From Oscillospiraceae bacterium (GTDB lineage Bacteria; Bacillota; Clostridia; Oscillospirales; CAG-272): a stretch of DNA of 64,000 nt. Position numbers and translations under genes: made by a program. Shown here one piece after another: positions 14,081 through 23,368 of this stretch. The DNA lies in the NCBI GenBank assembly GCA_015064355.1, contig SVSJ01000001.1, positions 62,001 through 126,000 of the forward strand, read 5' to 3'. Below the pieces are notes generated by a model. That model was not told the DNA's origin. It did not search any database and saw only the letters and a list, made by a program, of their open reading frames with translations. Position 1 is the stretch's first letter, and each line of letters begins with the position of its first letter.

Positions 14081-16258
14081 TTACAGGTGCAGAACTCGCT
14101 CTTTGATTTCCTGAGTTCTTCCCTGGTTCCAATACTGTGTGCCGATATAACCACAGGTACGGCGAGCAACGTTCATCTTGTCCTGGTCTCTGTTGTGGCA
14201 GTTAGGGCAATCCCAAACGAGCTTTCCGTCCTCTTCAATGATCTGTATCTCTCCGTCATATCCGCAAACCTGGCAATAATCGCTCTTTGTGTTGAGCTCC
14301 GCGTAGATGATGTTATCATAGATAAACTTCATAACCTCAAGAACCGCAGGAATGTTATTCTGCATATTTGGCACTTCAACGTAAGAGATAGCACCTCCGG
14401 GAGACAGATGCTGGAACTGCGCCTCGAATGCAAGCTTATCAAATGCGTTTATATTTTCAGTTACGTGAACGTGGTAGCTGTTTGTTATATAGCTCTTGTC
14501 AGTTACGCCGGGCACGATGCCAAAGCGCTTCTGGAGGCACTTTGCAAACTTATATGTTGTGGATTCCAGAGGAGTTCCGTAGAGGCTGAAGTCGATGTTA
14601 TGCTTTGCCTTCCACTTCTTACAAGCCGCGTTGAGATAGTCCATAATTTCAAGAGCAAAAGGTGTTGCTTCAGGGTCTGTATGGCTCTTGCCGGTCATAT
14701 ACTTAACGCATTCGTAAAGGCCTGCGTAACCGAGAGAGATTGTTGAGTATCCGCCATAGAGGAGCTTGTCAATGGGCTCACCCTTTTCAAGTCTTGCGCA
14801 AGCACCGTACTGCCAAAGAATAGGAGCAGCGTCAGAGAGAGTACCCTTAAGTCTTTCGTGTCTGCACCAAAGGGCGCGATAGCAAAGTTCAAGTCTTTCA
14901 TCAAAGATCTGCCAGAACTTTTCGCGGTTTCCGCCGGACGAGAGGGCGATATCGGGGAGATTGATAGTTACAACACCCTGATTGAATCTACCGTAATACT
15001 TGGGCTTGTTTGTCTCGGGATCAACGTAAGGTGTTAGGAAGCTACGACAACCCATGCAGGTATAGCAATGGCCTTCTCCGTTCTTGTCAACCTTTAATTC
15101 GAGCATCTTCTTTTCGGAGATATAGTCGGGTACCATACGCTTTGCTGTGCACTTTGCCGCAAGCTCTGTAAGATACCAGTACTCGGAATCCTCGTGAATG
15201 TTATTTTCCTCAAGAACGTAGATAAGCTTCGGAAATGCGGGAGTTACCCAAACGCCCTTTTCATTCTTAACGCCCTGGATTCTCTGAAGAAGTACTTCTT
15301 CAATAATAATAGCAAGGTCACGGCGCTCGGATTCGCTTTCAGCTTCGCCAAGGTACATAAATACGGTAACGAAAGGAGCCTGGCCGTTTGTTGTAAGAAG
15401 TGTTACAACCTGGTACTGAATTGTCTGAACACCGCGGCGTACTTCTTCGCGAAGTCTCTTTTCAACGATCTTGCTTACATCTTCGTCCGCCATCTCTCTT
15501 CCGAGAAGCTCGTTTTCAGCGATAACATCCTTATAGATGCGCTCTCGGCTGACCTGAACAAAGGGAGCTAAGTGAGTGAGGGAAATTGACTGGCCGCCGT
15601 ACTGGTTGGAGGCAACCTGCGCGATGATCTGTGTTGCGATGTTACAAGCTGTAGAGAAGCTATGTGGTCTTTCGATCAGTGTTCCCGTGATAACCGTGCC
15701 GTTCTGAAGCATATCACCAAGGTTAACAAGGTCACAGTTGTGCATATGCTGCGCAAAATAGTCGGAATCATGGAAATGAATAAGACCTTCGTTGTGTGCA
15801 TCAACTATATCTTGTGGCAAAAGAATACGGTTGGTAATATCGCGGGATACTTCACCTGCCATATAGTCGCGCTGGGTTGAGTTGATTATAGGATTCTTGT
15901 TGGAATTTTCCTGCTTTGCCTCTTCATTATTACATTCAATTAGAGATAGGATCTTATCGTCTGTTGTGTTGGACTGACGGATAAGAGTACGTGTATAGCG
16001 GTAAGTGATATATGCCTTGGCAACTTCAAAAGCACCGTGAGCCATGATCTGCTTTTCAACCAAGTCCTGCACTTCTTCAACTGCCGGAGAACGACCAAGC
16101 TGCTCACAGGCAAGTACAACTCGTTCTGTGATTCGCTCGATCTGCAGATCAGTCATTCTGAATTTTTCTTCAACGTTTATGTTTGCTTTCTGGATAGCGT
16201 TCAGTATTTTGCTACTGTCGAATTCAGCTTCAGAGCCGTTTCTTTTTATGATTTTCAT
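14081..16258 (-). CDS. nrdD: Anaerobic ribonucleoside-triphosphate reductase
   Basis: Class III reductase that converts NTPs to dNTPs using a glycyl radical. The 725-residue product has an N-terminal ATP-cone (MKIIKRNGSEAEFDSSKI to about residue 95). The catalytic barrel includes GLIHFHDSDY and HNCDLVNLGDML. Near the end a zinc site (CQVCGY and CPNCHN) precedes the radical loop RRTCGYIG with G703. The intact ATP-cone means allosteric control by dATP is likely. The start has a GGAGG site. An NrdR-box-like palindrome lies in the promoter. Confidence 0.97.
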   Translation of the reverse strand: MKIIKRNGSEAEFDSSKILNAIQKANINVEEKFRMTDLQIERITERVVLACEQLGRSPAVEEVQDLVEKQIMAHGAFEVAKAYITYRYTRTLIRQSNTTDDKILSLIECNNEEAKQENSNKNPIINSTQRDYMAGEVSRDITNRILLPQDIVDAHNEGLIHFHDSDYFAQHMHNCDLVNLGDMLQNGTVITGTLIERPHSFSTACNIATQIIAQVASNQYGGQSISLTHLAPFVQVSRERIYKDVIAENELLGREMADEDVSKIVEKRLREEVRRGVQTIQYQVVTLLTTNGQAPFVTVFMYLGEAESESERRDLAIIIEEVLLQRIQGVKNEKGVWVTPAFPKLIYVLEENNIHEDSEYWYLTELAAKCTAKRMVPDYISEKKMLELKVDKNGEGHCYTCMGCRSFLTPYVDPETNKPKYYGRFNQGVVTINLPDIALSSGGNREKFWQIFDERLELCYRALWCRHERLKGTLSDAAPILWQYGACARLEKGEPIDKLLYGGYSTISLGYAGLYECVKYMTGKSHTDPEATPFALEIMDYLNAACKKWKAKHNIDFSLYGTPLESTTYKFAKCLQKRFGIVPGVTDKSYITNSYHVHVTENINAFDKLAFEAQFQHLSPGGAISYVEVPNMQNNIPAVLEVMKFIYDNIIYAELNTKSDYCQVCGYDGEIQIIEEDGKLVWDCPNCHNRDQDKMNVARRTCGYIGTQYWNQGRTQEIKERVLHL

Positions 16259-16286
16259 TATTCGATTCCTCCATATCTACTGTAAA

Positions 16287-16302
16287 ATACTATATATTGT
16301 GT
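16287..16302. promoter_or_regulatory. Candidate NrdR box upstream of nrdD
   Basis: Minus-strand ACACAATATATAGTAT matches the NrdR consensus ACACwATATATwGTGT at 14 of 16 positions. A weaker copy overlaps the promoter spacer about 30 bp upstream, close to the usual tandem spacing. No nrdR gene lies in the window. Confidence 0.5.
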
Positions 16303-16315
16303 TGTGTGCGTAAGT

Positions 16316-16344
16316 ATTGTACCATATCTTGTATATGTTGTCAA
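16316..16344 (-). promoter_or_regulatory. Promoter of nrdDG
   Basis: Minus-strand TTGACA (16339-16344), 17 bp, TACAAT (16316-16321). Confidence 0.88.
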
Positions 16345-16440
16345 TCAAAACTTATTCGTCGAAAGTGCCGAATTTTGGCGCGTTAATTCTACGTAAATTA
16401 CAATTTGTTAAATGAATATTACAAATCGTTAAGTAATTGT

Positions 16441-16477
16441 AAAAAAACAAAGGACATATTGAGTACACAATATATCC
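16441..16477 (-). terminator. Terminator of queA-cdd-miaA
   Basis: A 10-bp stem (GGATATATTG pairing with CAATATGTCC, one G-U) followed on the minus strand by TTTGTTTTTTT. Confidence 0.8.
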
Positions 16478-16484
16478 GTATTGT

Positions 16485-17435
16485 TTATTGATTTGATACT
16501 ATATATAGTATTGCCTCGTCTGCGAGTTGCGCGGGAGACTTGATTTCACCGAATTCATCTGGAACAAGTCTGACAGCATCCTTATATCGTCTGAACCAGA
16601 TCATCTGTCTCTTGGCATAGTGACGGGTGGCAAGCTTTATATCTGCCAAAACTTCAGCTATACTCTTCTCTCCGCTGAAGTATGGAATAAACTCTTTATA
16701 GCCGATTGCCTGTGCGGCTGTGCGGCTTATTTTGCGCCCCCGGCACAATACTCGCCGAACTTCATCTTCAAGTCCAAGGTCGAACATAATATCCACACGC
16801 TTCTCTATTCTTGAGTAAAGGAGATCACGGTCGGCATAGTCAAGAATAAACGTAGTGTTATCGTACGGTATGTCACCTGCAACCTGCTCGCGGTCGGTTT
16901 CTGTTTTTGTTTTACCAGTAGTCTTGTATATCTCGATTGCACGGATAACACGCTTGACGTTGTTTGGGTGTATGCTCTCCGCAGCTTCCGGGTCAAATTC
17001 CGCAAGTACAGCATGAAGCGCTTCGTTACCGTTTACCTGTGCGTACTCGTACAGTTCTTCGCGAAGTTCCTCGTTTGCTTCACTCTCGCCGAAAGAGGTA
17101 ATTTTCATCAGCGAATCGTGATACATACCTGTTCCGCCGCAAAGTATCGGCAGTTTACCACGGGAGGCAACGTCGGCGATTGCTTCAGACGCGAGACGTG
17201 CATAATCTGCTGTGGAGAACTCCTCCTCCGGCGAGATTATGTCCATCATGTGATGAGGTATTCCCTCTCGCTCTGCCATATCGGGAGTAGCGGTGCCGAT
17301 ATTCATTTCTCGGTATAGCTGCATAGAGTCACAGGAGATGATCTCGCCGTCGAGCCTCTTGGCAAGCTCTATAGCAAGCCCCGTTTTTCCCGATGCTGTT
17401 GGTCCGAGAATTGAAATTGTTTTGATCTTATTCAT
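16485..17435 (-). CDS. miaA: tRNA dimethylallyltransferase
   Basis: Transfers an isopentenyl group to A37 of tRNAs that read UNN codons. The 316-residue product has the P-loop ILGPTASGKTGLAIELA (residues 9-25), the substrate motif EIISCDSMQLYREMNIGTA, ILCGGTGMY, and the C-terminal TRHYAKRQMIWFRR. Length is normal. It is the last gene of queA-cdd-miaA, 27 bp after cdd, and is followed by a terminator. It is one of several tRNA-modification genes in the window. Confidence 0.96.
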   Translation of the reverse strand: MNKIKTISILGPTASGKTGLAIELAKRLDGEIISCDSMQLYREMNIGTATPDMAEREGIPHHMMDIISPEEEFSTADYARLASEAIADVASRGKLPILCGGTGMYHDSLMKITSFGESEANEELREELYEYAQVNGNEALHAVLAEFDPEAAESIHPNNVKRVIRAIEIYKTTGKTKTETDREQVAGDIPYDNTTFILDYADRDLLYSRIEKRVDIMFDLGLEDEVRRVLCRGRKISRTAAQAIGYKEFIPYFSGEKSIAEVLADIKLATRHYAKRQMIWFRRYKDAVRLVPDEFGEIKSPAQLADEAILYIVSNQ

Positions 17436-17462
17436 ACAGTGTCCTTTTTAGCAGTAGAAAAA

Positions 17463-17858
17463 TTATTTTCCCCACCAGTTTGGGAGAAGGTCTTTGAGCT
17501 TTACGGTTTCGCGAGCTTCGTAATCAGTCAGTATCTCGATTTCACCGCTGGTTTCACCAAGCTGCATCATAAGCTCCTGGCAAGCCCCGCAAGGTGCTCC
17601 GACACCGCCGTTTGGCATTACTGCAACAACCTTGTCTATCTCGTGTTCGCCGTTTGTTATCATATTGGCAATTGCGTTTCTTTCCGCACACATACCAAGA
17701 GAGCACGCGGTATCTATGCAAACACCAAAGTATATATTTCCGGATTTTGTCAGAATGGCCGCGCCAACACCACCCGCGTCAACAAATCGGGAAATTGAGC
17801 GGGGATTTTGCACTGACTTTGCCTTGTTATAGAGTATAGTCCAAATGTCCTCTGTCAT
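17463..17858 (-). CDS. cdd: Cytidine deaminase
   Basis: Zinc enzyme that hydrolyses cytidine or deoxycytidine to uridine forms for pyrimidine salvage. The 131-residue product has the paired zinc motifs CAERNAI (C57, catalytic E59) and APCGACQE (C90, C93), as in tetrameric deaminases. The start at 17856-17858 has an AAGGA site at eight bases and lies 10 bp after the queA stop; an upstream in-frame start would overlap queA. The C-terminus ends LLPNWWGK, close to the usual family ending. Confidence 0.95.
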   Translation of the reverse strand: MTEDIWTILYNKAKSVQNPRSISRFVDAGGVGAAILTKSGNIYFGVCIDTACSLGMCAERNAIANMITNGEHEIDKVVAVMPNGGVGAPCGACQELMMQLGETSGEIEILTDYEARETVKLKDLLPNWWGK

Positions 17859-17868
17859 TGTGTAATCC

Positions 17869-18969
17869 TTATTTAATAAACATACTGTCACCGAAGCTGA
17901 AGAAGCGGTACTTCTCGCGTACGGCAGTTTCGTAAGCGTTCATCATCTGTTCCCGGCTTGAAAGGGCTGACACCAACATAAGAAGTGTGCTCTCGGGCAA
18001 GTGGAAATTAGTGATGAGTGCGTCAACTATTTTGAACTTATATCCGGGATAAATGAAAATGCCTGTGTCCGTGTCAACGGGCTTCAATATGCCGTTATCA
18101 TCGGAAGCAGATTCAAGTACTCGGCATGAGGTAGTACCAACGGCAATAACTCTACCGCCTGCGGCCTTCCGCTCGTTTATTAGCTTTGCAGACTCTTCCG
18201 TTACGCGGATATACTCGGAGTGCATTTCGTGGTCGGCTATCTTATCTTCTTTTACCGGTCTGAAAGTACCGAGTCCTACATGAAGAAGGACTGGCGCTAT
18301 TGCAACACCTTTCTCGCGGATTTTTTCAAGAAGTTCGTTTGTAAAATGGAGTCCTGCTGTGGGCGCCGCCGCTGATCCCTGATGCTTTGAATAAACTGTC
18401 TGGTATCTCTCGGGGTTCTCAAGTTTTGCGGTGATATATGGCGGCAGAGGCATTGTTCCGAGTATATCAAGGGCTTCAAACATTGTTTCGGCACCGTTAA
18501 CTGTGAACTTTACCACACGGCATCCGCCCTCGATTACATCAAGCACCTCGGCTTCGAGAAGTCCGTCGCCAAATTCTATAACGTCCCCCGGCTTTGCACG
18601 TTTACCGGGACCTGCCAATGCCTCCCACACGTCATTCTCACGCTGTTTAAGGAGCAAAAGCTCAACCGGTGCTGTGGAATCTGTGGGAACTTTGCGCTTC
18701 TCAAACTCGTCGTAGCGCAGCTTGCGGTGTCCGATTATTCTTGCAGGAATAACTCGTGTATCGTTAATTACAAGCACGTCTCCAGGGTTTAGGTAATCAA
18801 TAATATCACGGAATACGTGATGTTCGATAGTGTCGGCTGCCCTGTCAATTACCATAAGACGAGATGAATCACGAGGCTCAACAGGGGTTTGAGCAATGCG
18901 TTCTTCCGGTAAGTCATAATAAAAATCCGACAGACGGAGGTCAGTCTGCGGAAGAGTGTTTTTGATCAT
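17869..18969 (-). CDS. queA: tRNA preQ1(34) S-adenosylmethionine ribosyltransferase-isomerase
   Basis: Builds epoxyqueuosine on tRNA by moving the ribosyl part of SAM onto 7-aminomethyl-7-deazaguanine. The 366-residue product shows [20 protein letters not shown] near the start, [27 protein letters not shown] and the C-terminal [17 protein letters not shown], all strongly conserved. A GGAGC site precedes the start. It heads queA-cdd-miaA; tgt is not adjacent. QueH, which completes the pathway, is encoded near 39.9 kb. Confidence 0.97.
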   Translation of the reverse strand: MIKNTLPQTDLRLSDFYYDLPEERIAQTPVEPRDSSRLMVIDRAADTIEHHVFRDIIDYLNPGDVLVINDTRVIPARIIGHRKLRYDEFEKRKVPTDSTAPVELLLLKQRENDVWEALAGPGKRAKPGDVIEFGDGLLEAEVLDVIEGGCRVVKFTVNGAETMFEALDILGTMPLPPYITAKLENPERYQTVYSKHQGSAAAPTAGLHFTNELLEKIREKGVAIAPVLLHVGLGTFRPVKEDKIADHEMHSEYIRVTEESAKLINERKAAGGRVIAVGTTSCRVLESASDDNGILKPVDTDTGIFIYPGYKFKIVDALITNFHLPESTLLMLVSALSSREQMMNAYETAVREKYRFFSFGDSMFIK

Positions 18970-18988
18970 ATTCTGCTCCGATTACTGA

Positions 18989-19016
18989 TTTATATATGCG
19001 CACACAAACTTGACAA
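18989..19016 (-). promoter_or_regulatory. Candidate promoter of queA operon
   Basis: Minus-strand TTGTCA (19011-19016), 16 bp, TATAAA (18989-18994). Its -35 occupies nearly the same bases as the divergent dapA -35, so the two promoters probably compete for polymerase. Confidence 0.55.
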
Positions 19017-19038
19017 ACGTTAACACCCGTGATATTAT
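19010..19038 (+). promoter_or_regulatory. Promoter of dapA
   Basis: TTGACA (19010-19015), 17 bp, TATTAT (19033-19038). The 127-nt leader up to 19165 is AT-rich with short inverted repeats and shows no lysine riboswitch. Confidence 0.78.
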
Positions 19039-19165
19039 AGTTGTGAACAATCAAATATCTGCCCGCATAAGATTATATTGTATTGAAAACTGTTTTTCAT
19101 TATTATATAACACATTCCAAAAGTTTTCAACAGTTTTCTATTATTAAATTACGCGGGAGATAATT

Positions 19166-20059
19166 ATGTCAATAAAGAATTTGCCCTTTGTGGGCTCGGC
19201 GGTGGCGATAGTAACACCGTTTCGAGGTGACAGTTCGATTGATTTTGAGGCGTTTGGACGTCTTATAGATTTTCAGATAGATAATGGCAGCGACGCAATT
19301 GTTGTGCTTGGCACTACCGGTGAGTCATCTACACTTACAGATACAGAGAGACGGGCTATCATCGAATTTGCCGCCGAAAAGATTAACAAACGCCTGCCGT
19401 TTGTCGTCGGTACTGGCACAAACAGAACCGCTTACTCCGTTGAGCTGACTAAATTCGCGAGCAAATGCGGGTGCGACGGAGTGCTGGTTGTTACACCATA
19501 TTACAATAAAGCTAACGATTCGGGATTGGTGCGGCACTTTAATCTTATAGCCGATGCCGCCCGCTGTCCGATTATACTTTACAATATTCCGGGCAGGACC
19601 GGGATGAGCATCCCTCTAACTGTCTATGAAGAACTTGCCAGCCACCCAAATATTGTAGCTGTAAAAGAAGCATCGGGTAATATATCCTACGCAGGTGATA
19701 TTATTTCACTCTACGGCGATTCACTGGCCATATACAGCGGAAACGATGATCAGACCTTGCCTATTATGGCAATGGGTGGTATGGGAGTTATCTCGGTTGC
19801 TGCTAACATTGTGCCAAGGGTCATGCACGAGTTGGCTTATGCTATGCTATCTGGAAAGACAGACGATGCACAGAAGATTCAGCGTGAGTATCACGAGCTG
19901 TTTACGGCTTTGTTCTGCGAGGTAAATCCGATACCTGTAAAAACCGCTTGTTCACTTATGGGATTATGCTCTAACACCCTGCGACTTCCTCTTGCCGAGT
20001 TAAGTGAGAGAAACCGTGACAAACTGACGGACACTTTAAAAAAATACGAATTAATATAA
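19166..20059 (+). CDS. dapA: 4-hydroxy-tetrahydrodipicolinate synthase
   Basis: Condenses pyruvate with aspartate semialdehyde, the first committed step to diaminopimelate, lysine and, in spores, dipicolinate. The 297-residue TIM barrel has GTTGESSTL, VVTPYYNKAN, the active-site tyrosine in ILYNIPGRTG and the Schiff-base lysine K167 in VAVKEASGNI. A GGGAG site precedes the start. The next gene is 17 bp downstream. No other dap genes are nearby. Confidence 0.95.
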   Translation: MSIKNLPFVGSAVAIVTPFRGDSSIDFEAFGRLIDFQIDNGSDAIVVLGTTGESSTLTDTERRAIIEFAAEKINKRLPFVVGTGTNRTAYSVELTKFASKCGCDGVLVVTPYYNKANDSGLVRHFNLIADAARCPIILYNIPGRTGMSIPLTVYEELASHPNIVAVKEASGNISYAGDIISLYGDSLAIYSGNDDQTLPIMAMGGMGVISVAANIVPRVMHELAYAMLSGKTDDAQKIQREYHELFTALFCEVNPIPVKTACSLMGLCSNTLRLPLAELSERNRDKLTDTLKKYELI

Positions 20060-20076
20060 ATCAGGAGATATAAATT

Positions 20077-20826
20077 ATGCTTACACCGGGACTGATTTCT
20101 GTCACATTCAGAAAGTTTGAAAAAGCAAAGGTTGCGGAAATTGCAAAGGCTGCCGGTCTTTATGAGATCGAATGGGGCGGTGACGTGCACGTTCCACCTA
20201 TGGATGAAGTGTCAATCAATGAAGCTGTAGCCGCTTCATCAGCCAACGGCATCAAGATCGCCTCTTACGGTTCTTATTACAGATGTACTGGTAGTGAAGA
20301 CGAGATCCGCCGCGAGATCGAAACCACAGCAAAGCTGGGAACCGATATGATTCGCGTGTGGGCAGGCAAACAGTGGTCCTGCGATGCAACCAAGGACGAG
20401 CGCAAAGCAACGACAGATAACCTGCGACTAGTTTGCGATGTGGCAAAGCCCTATGGCATTACTGTTTGTCCTGAATTCCATGGCAACACCTTGACAGACC
20501 ATTATGACAGCGCGATCAGACTTTACAATGAAGTTGAACGAGACAATCTGAAGCTGTACTGGCAGCCAAATCAGTTCAAGGATGAGGAATATAATCTTGC
20601 CTCCTGCCGCGCAATTATGCCCTATTGCACGCATATTCACGTTTTCCACTGGGAAGGCAAGGATATGTATCCTCTGTCTCGCGGCGAGAATATCTGGCGT
20701 AAGTATATAGATATTATTAAGAAAGACGGCAAGGATCACAGTCTCCACATGGAGTTTGTTTGCGATGGCAGCGAAGAACAGCTTTATCGCGATGCAGAAC
20801 TCCTCCACACTTGGCTTGAAAAGTAA
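20077..20826 (+). CDS. Sugar phosphate isomerase/epimerase-like TIM barrel protein
   Basis: A 249-residue cytosolic protein of the xylose-isomerase-like (AP endonuclease 2) superfamily. Strand and metal-ligand patterns are visible in GLYEIEWGGDVHV, GTDMIRVWAGKQ, TVCPEFHGNTLTDHY, LYWQPNQF, THIHVFHW and LHMEFVCDG, which supply likely Glu and His metal ligands. The precise sugar substrate is not readable. It follows dapA by 17 bp with a GGAG site, so it is probably co-transcribed, although no pathway link to lysine synthesis is known to me. A terminator follows. Confidence 0.8.
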   Translation: MLTPGLISVTFRKFEKAKVAEIAKAAGLYEIEWGGDVHVPPMDEVSINEAVAASSANGIKIASYGSYYRCTGSEDEIRREIETTAKLGTDMIRVWAGKQWSCDATKDERKATTDNLRLVCDVAKPYGITVCPEFHGNTLTDHYDSAIRLYNEVERDNLKLYWQPNQFKDEEYNLASCRAIMPYCTHIHVFHWEGKDMYPLSRGENIWRKYIDIIKKDGKDHSLHMEFVCDGSEEQLYRDAELLHTWLEK

Positions 20827-20836
20827 ATAACACCTT

Positions 20837-20882
20837 AAGGCAATGCCCTGTTAATTATGCACGGACATTGCCTTATTTTTTT
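20837..20882 (+). terminator. Terminator after dapA operon
   Basis: A 9-bp stem AAGGCAATG/CATTGCCTT followed by ATTTTTTTG. Confidence 0.85.
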
Positions 20883-20915
20883 GTCAAAATTCCCAAAAAT
20901 ATTTTTATTTCCCTA

Positions 20916-20944
20916 TTGACAAAGGAGTTTTGATGTGATATACT
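20916..20944 (+). promoter_or_regulatory. Promoter of ylxM-ffh-rpsP-khpA
   Basis: TTGACA (20916-20921), 17 bp, TATACT (20939-20944). Confidence 0.87.
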
Positions 20945-20967
20945 CTGTAAAGTGATTTACTTTACAG
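20945..20967 (+). repeat. Perfect inverted repeat at ylxM transcription start
   Basis: CTGTAAAGT, 5-nt loop, ACTTTACAG, beginning right after the -10 box. It would be either a 5'-end hairpin of the mRNA or an operator. Confidence 0.65.
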
Positions 20968-20985
20968 CATTAATCGGTGATTTTT

Positions 20986-21366
20986 ATGTTTGAAAAAGAT
21001 ATGATGTTCCCCGTTTTGCTTGACACCTACGGTGGACTCCTTACCGACCGCAAGCGAGAAGTTCTCGATTATTATTATAACGAAGACTATTCTCTGGCTG
21101 AAATATCAGAGCTTACAGGAATCTCCCGTCAAGGCGTGAGAGACTGTATCAAAAAAGGCGAGGATGAAATTTACTTCTTTGAATCAAAGCTAAATATCGC
21201 AAAGAAAAATCGTGAGCACGCTACGGTCATCGACAATATTTCTCTGCTCTTAGAAGAGATCAGTAAATACGCCGACGGTCCGACGAATGATATGCTTCAC
21301 GAAATCGGATCAATGCTGAACACCCTTCGCTCTATCGACAAATCAGACGGAGACGCACAGGAGTAA
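20986..21366 (+). CDS. ylxM: YlxM/p13-like helix-turn-helix protein (UPF0122)
   Basis: A small helical protein of 126 residues that accompanies ffh in most Firmicutes and is thought to modulate the signal recognition particle. The family signature is clear: LLDTYGGLLTDRKREVLDYY, then EDYSLAEISELTGISRQGVRD (sigma-like helix-turn-helix), KKGEDEIYFFESKL. ATG 20986 is chosen over an in-frame GTG at 20977; the ribosome site is weak (GGTGA). Only two bases separate it from ffh. Confidence 0.9.
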   Translation: MFEKDMMFPVLLDTYGGLLTDRKREVLDYYYNEDYSLAEISELTGISRQGVRDCIKKGEDEIYFFESKLNIAKKNREHATVIDNISLLLEEISKYADGPTNDMLHEIGSMLNTLRSIDKSDGDAQE

Positions 21367-21368
21367 TA

Positions 21369-22703
21369 ATGTTTGATAATTTATCTGAAAAGCTGGAAAA
21401 AGCTTTCAAAAAATTCAGAAATAAAGGTAAACTCACAGAATCTGACGTAAAAGAAGGAATGCGTGAAGTTAAGCTTGCTTTGCTTGAAGCTGACGTTAAC
21501 TTCAAGGTAGTTCGTGAGTTTGTCAAGACTGTTACCGAGCGCGCTGTTGGTTCAGAGGTGCTCGAGAGTCTTCTTCCCGCCCAGCAGATCATCAAAATCG
21601 TTCATGAAGAGCTTATTAAGCTTATGGGCGAGACCAACAATAAGCTTCAGATCTCCTCAAAGCCACCGACAGTTATTATGATGGTTGGTCTTCAGGGTTC
21701 AGGTAAGACTACCCACTCCGCAAAGCTTGCAGGTATGTATAAAAAGCAAGGCAAGCGTCCTCTGCTTGTAGCTTGTGACGTTTACAGACCTGCCGCTATC
21801 GACCAGCTTAAGGTTGTAGGCTCACAGATCGACGTTCCCGTATTTGAAATGGGACTCGGCAACCCTGTTGAAATTGCTAAAGCAGGTTTTGAACACGCAA
21901 AGCGTCACGGACACGATATGGTATTTATTGATACCGCAGGTCGCCTCCACGTTGACGAGGTTCTTATGAATGAGCTTTCCTCAATCAAGGAAAATCTCGA
22001 GCCTACGGAAATTCTACTCGTTGTTGACGCTATGACCGGCCAGGACGCAGTAAATGTTGCTTCTGCTTTCAATGAACAGCTTGATATTACAGGCGTTCTT
22101 CTTTCAAAGCTTGACGGTGACACCAGAGGCGGTGCCGCTCTCTCAATACGTCACGTAACCGGTAAGCCCATTAAGTTCATCGGTGTAGGTGAAAAGCTTG
22201 ATGCGATCGAGCCCTTCTACCCTGACCGTATGGCTTCAAGAATCCTTGGAATGGGCGACGTACTCACTCTGATTGAAAAGGCTCAACAGGCCTTTGATGA
22301 TAAAAAAGCCGCAGAGCTTGAAAAGAAGCTCCGCGAAAATACATTCACTCTATCGGATTATCTAGAGCAGTTCAGACAGATCAAGAATATGGGAAATCTG
22401 GACCAGCTCGCAGGAATGATCCCAGGTGTTAAGCCCGGCCAGCTTAAGGATGCAAAGATCGACGAGCGGGCTATGGCAAGAACCGAAGCAATCATCCTTT
22501 CCATGACGATCCAGGAACGCGAACATCCGAATCTTCTCAACGGATCCCGCCGCAAGAGAATTGCCGCAGGAAGCGGTACAACCGTTGAAGAAGTAAACAA
22601 GCTCATCAAGCAGTACGATATGATGAACAATATGATAAAGCAGTTCTCGTCCGGAAAGATGAACACAAAGAAAGCGCTTAAACGAATGAAAATGCCGTTT
22701 TAA
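21369..22703 (+). CDS. ffh: Signal recognition particle protein Ffh
   Basis: SRP54-type GTPase that delivers signal-bearing ribosomes to the membrane receptor FtsY. The 444-residue product has an N domain, a G domain with [28 protein letters not shown] and the TKLD-equivalent [14 protein letters not shown], and a C-terminal M domain that ends [14 protein letters not shown]. The M domain is of normal length and moderately rich in methionine. It is part of ylxM-ffh-rpsP-khpA. The SRP RNA gene was not found in the window. Confidence 0.97.
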   Translation: MFDNLSEKLEKAFKKFRNKGKLTESDVKEGMREVKLALLEADVNFKVVREFVKTVTERAVGSEVLESLLPAQQIIKIVHEELIKLMGETNNKLQISSKPPTVIMMVGLQGSGKTTHSAKLAGMYKKQGKRPLLVACDVYRPAAIDQLKVVGSQIDVPVFEMGLGNPVEIAKAGFEHAKRHGHDMVFIDTAGRLHVDEVLMNELSSIKENLEPTEILLVVDAMTGQDAVNVASAFNEQLDITGVLLSKLDGDTRGGAALSIRHVTGKPIKFIGVGEKLDAIEPFYPDRMASRILGMGDVLTLIEKAQQAFDDKKAAELEKKLRENTFTLSDYLEQFRQIKNMGNLDQLAGMIPGVKPGQLKDAKIDERAMARTEAIILSMTIQEREHPNLLNGSRRKRIAAGSGTTVEEVNKLIKQYDMMNNMIKQFSSGKMNTKKALKRMKMPF

Positions 22704-22759
22704 CGGATTTTTATAAAAAAATAAAATTTATTATATTAAACAAATTTTTGGAGGAAAAA

Positions 22760-23002
22760 ATGGTTAAGATCAGACTTAGAAGAATGGGTAAAAAGAAATC
22801 TCCCTTCTACCGCATTGTTGTTGCGGATTCCAGAAGCCCCCGCGATGGTAGATTCGTTGACGAAGTTGGTTACTACAATCCTATGACCAACCCCGCTGAA
22901 ATCAAGGTTAACGAAGAAAAGGTTCAGGAATGGCTCAAGAACGGTGCTCAGCCTACTGAAACAGTTAAGTCCATTCTCACAAAGACCGGTATCATCAAAT
23001 AA
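22760..23002 (+). CDS. rpsP: 30S ribosomal protein S16
   Basis: Small-subunit assembly protein of 80 residues, beginning [20 protein letters not shown] and containing [20 protein letters not shown], both diagnostic. The start at 22760 is nine bases after GGAGG; an in-frame TTG at 22748 is rejected because it precedes that site. It lies 56 bp after ffh and two bases before khpA. In many Firmicutes rimM and trmD would follow; here they are about 9 kb away on the other strand. Confidence 0.97.
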   Translation: MVKIRLRRMGKKKSPFYRIVVADSRSPRDGRFVDEVGYYNPMTNPAEIKVNEEKVQEWLKNGAQPTETVKSILTKTGIIK

Positions 23003-23004
23003 TT

Positions 23005-23271
23005 ATGGATAATACAACTGGTGCAACCTATCACGACATTGACTTAAAAGAGGTTCTTGCCGGTATGGCTCGCGCTATCGTTGACGATCCGGACTCTGTT
23101 AGTGTTACGGAAGACGAAAATGAATCCGGCACTGTTTTGACACTTAAGGTAGCAGAAGCAGATATGGGAATGATCATTGGCAAACATGGCAAGATCGCCC
23201 GCGCGCTCCGTACCGTCACAAAGGCAGCCGCAAAAATGGCTGACAAGAAGGTCACTGTTGAAATAAGATAA
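23005..23271 (+). CDS. khpA: KH-domain RNA-binding protein KhpA (YlqC)
   Basis: An 88-residue RNA-binding protein that in other Firmicutes pairs with KhpB and affects cell division and small-RNA function. The KH loop GMIIGKHG (residues 55-62), followed by KIARALRTV and a short C-terminal strand, is canonical. The N-terminal extension of about 12 residues is slightly longer than usual. It starts two bases after the rpsP stop and so is probably translated by coupling. A terminator follows. Confidence 0.93.
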   Translation: MDNTTGATYHDIDLKEVLAGMARAIVDDPDSVSVTEDENESGTVLTLKVAEADMGMIIGKHGKIARALRTVTKAAAKMADKKVTVEIR

Positions 23272-23274
23272 CAT

Positions 23275-23313
23275 AAATAAAGCTGCATTCACCGTAATGT
23301 AGCTTTATTTTTT
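23275..23313 (+). terminator. Terminator after khpA
   Basis: A 15-bp stem starting AAATAAAGCT and closing AGCTTTATTT, around CACCGT, followed by a T-run. Confidence 0.87.
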
Positions 23314-23368
23314 ATATTTTTGTCCGTAATGTGCATACTAATCCCGAAATATAATTTTGGAGGTATTT

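Noticed and set aside
19039..19165. Lysine riboswitch in front of dapA
   Set aside because: The leader is only about 125 nt, AT-rich, and lacks the lysine-element core.
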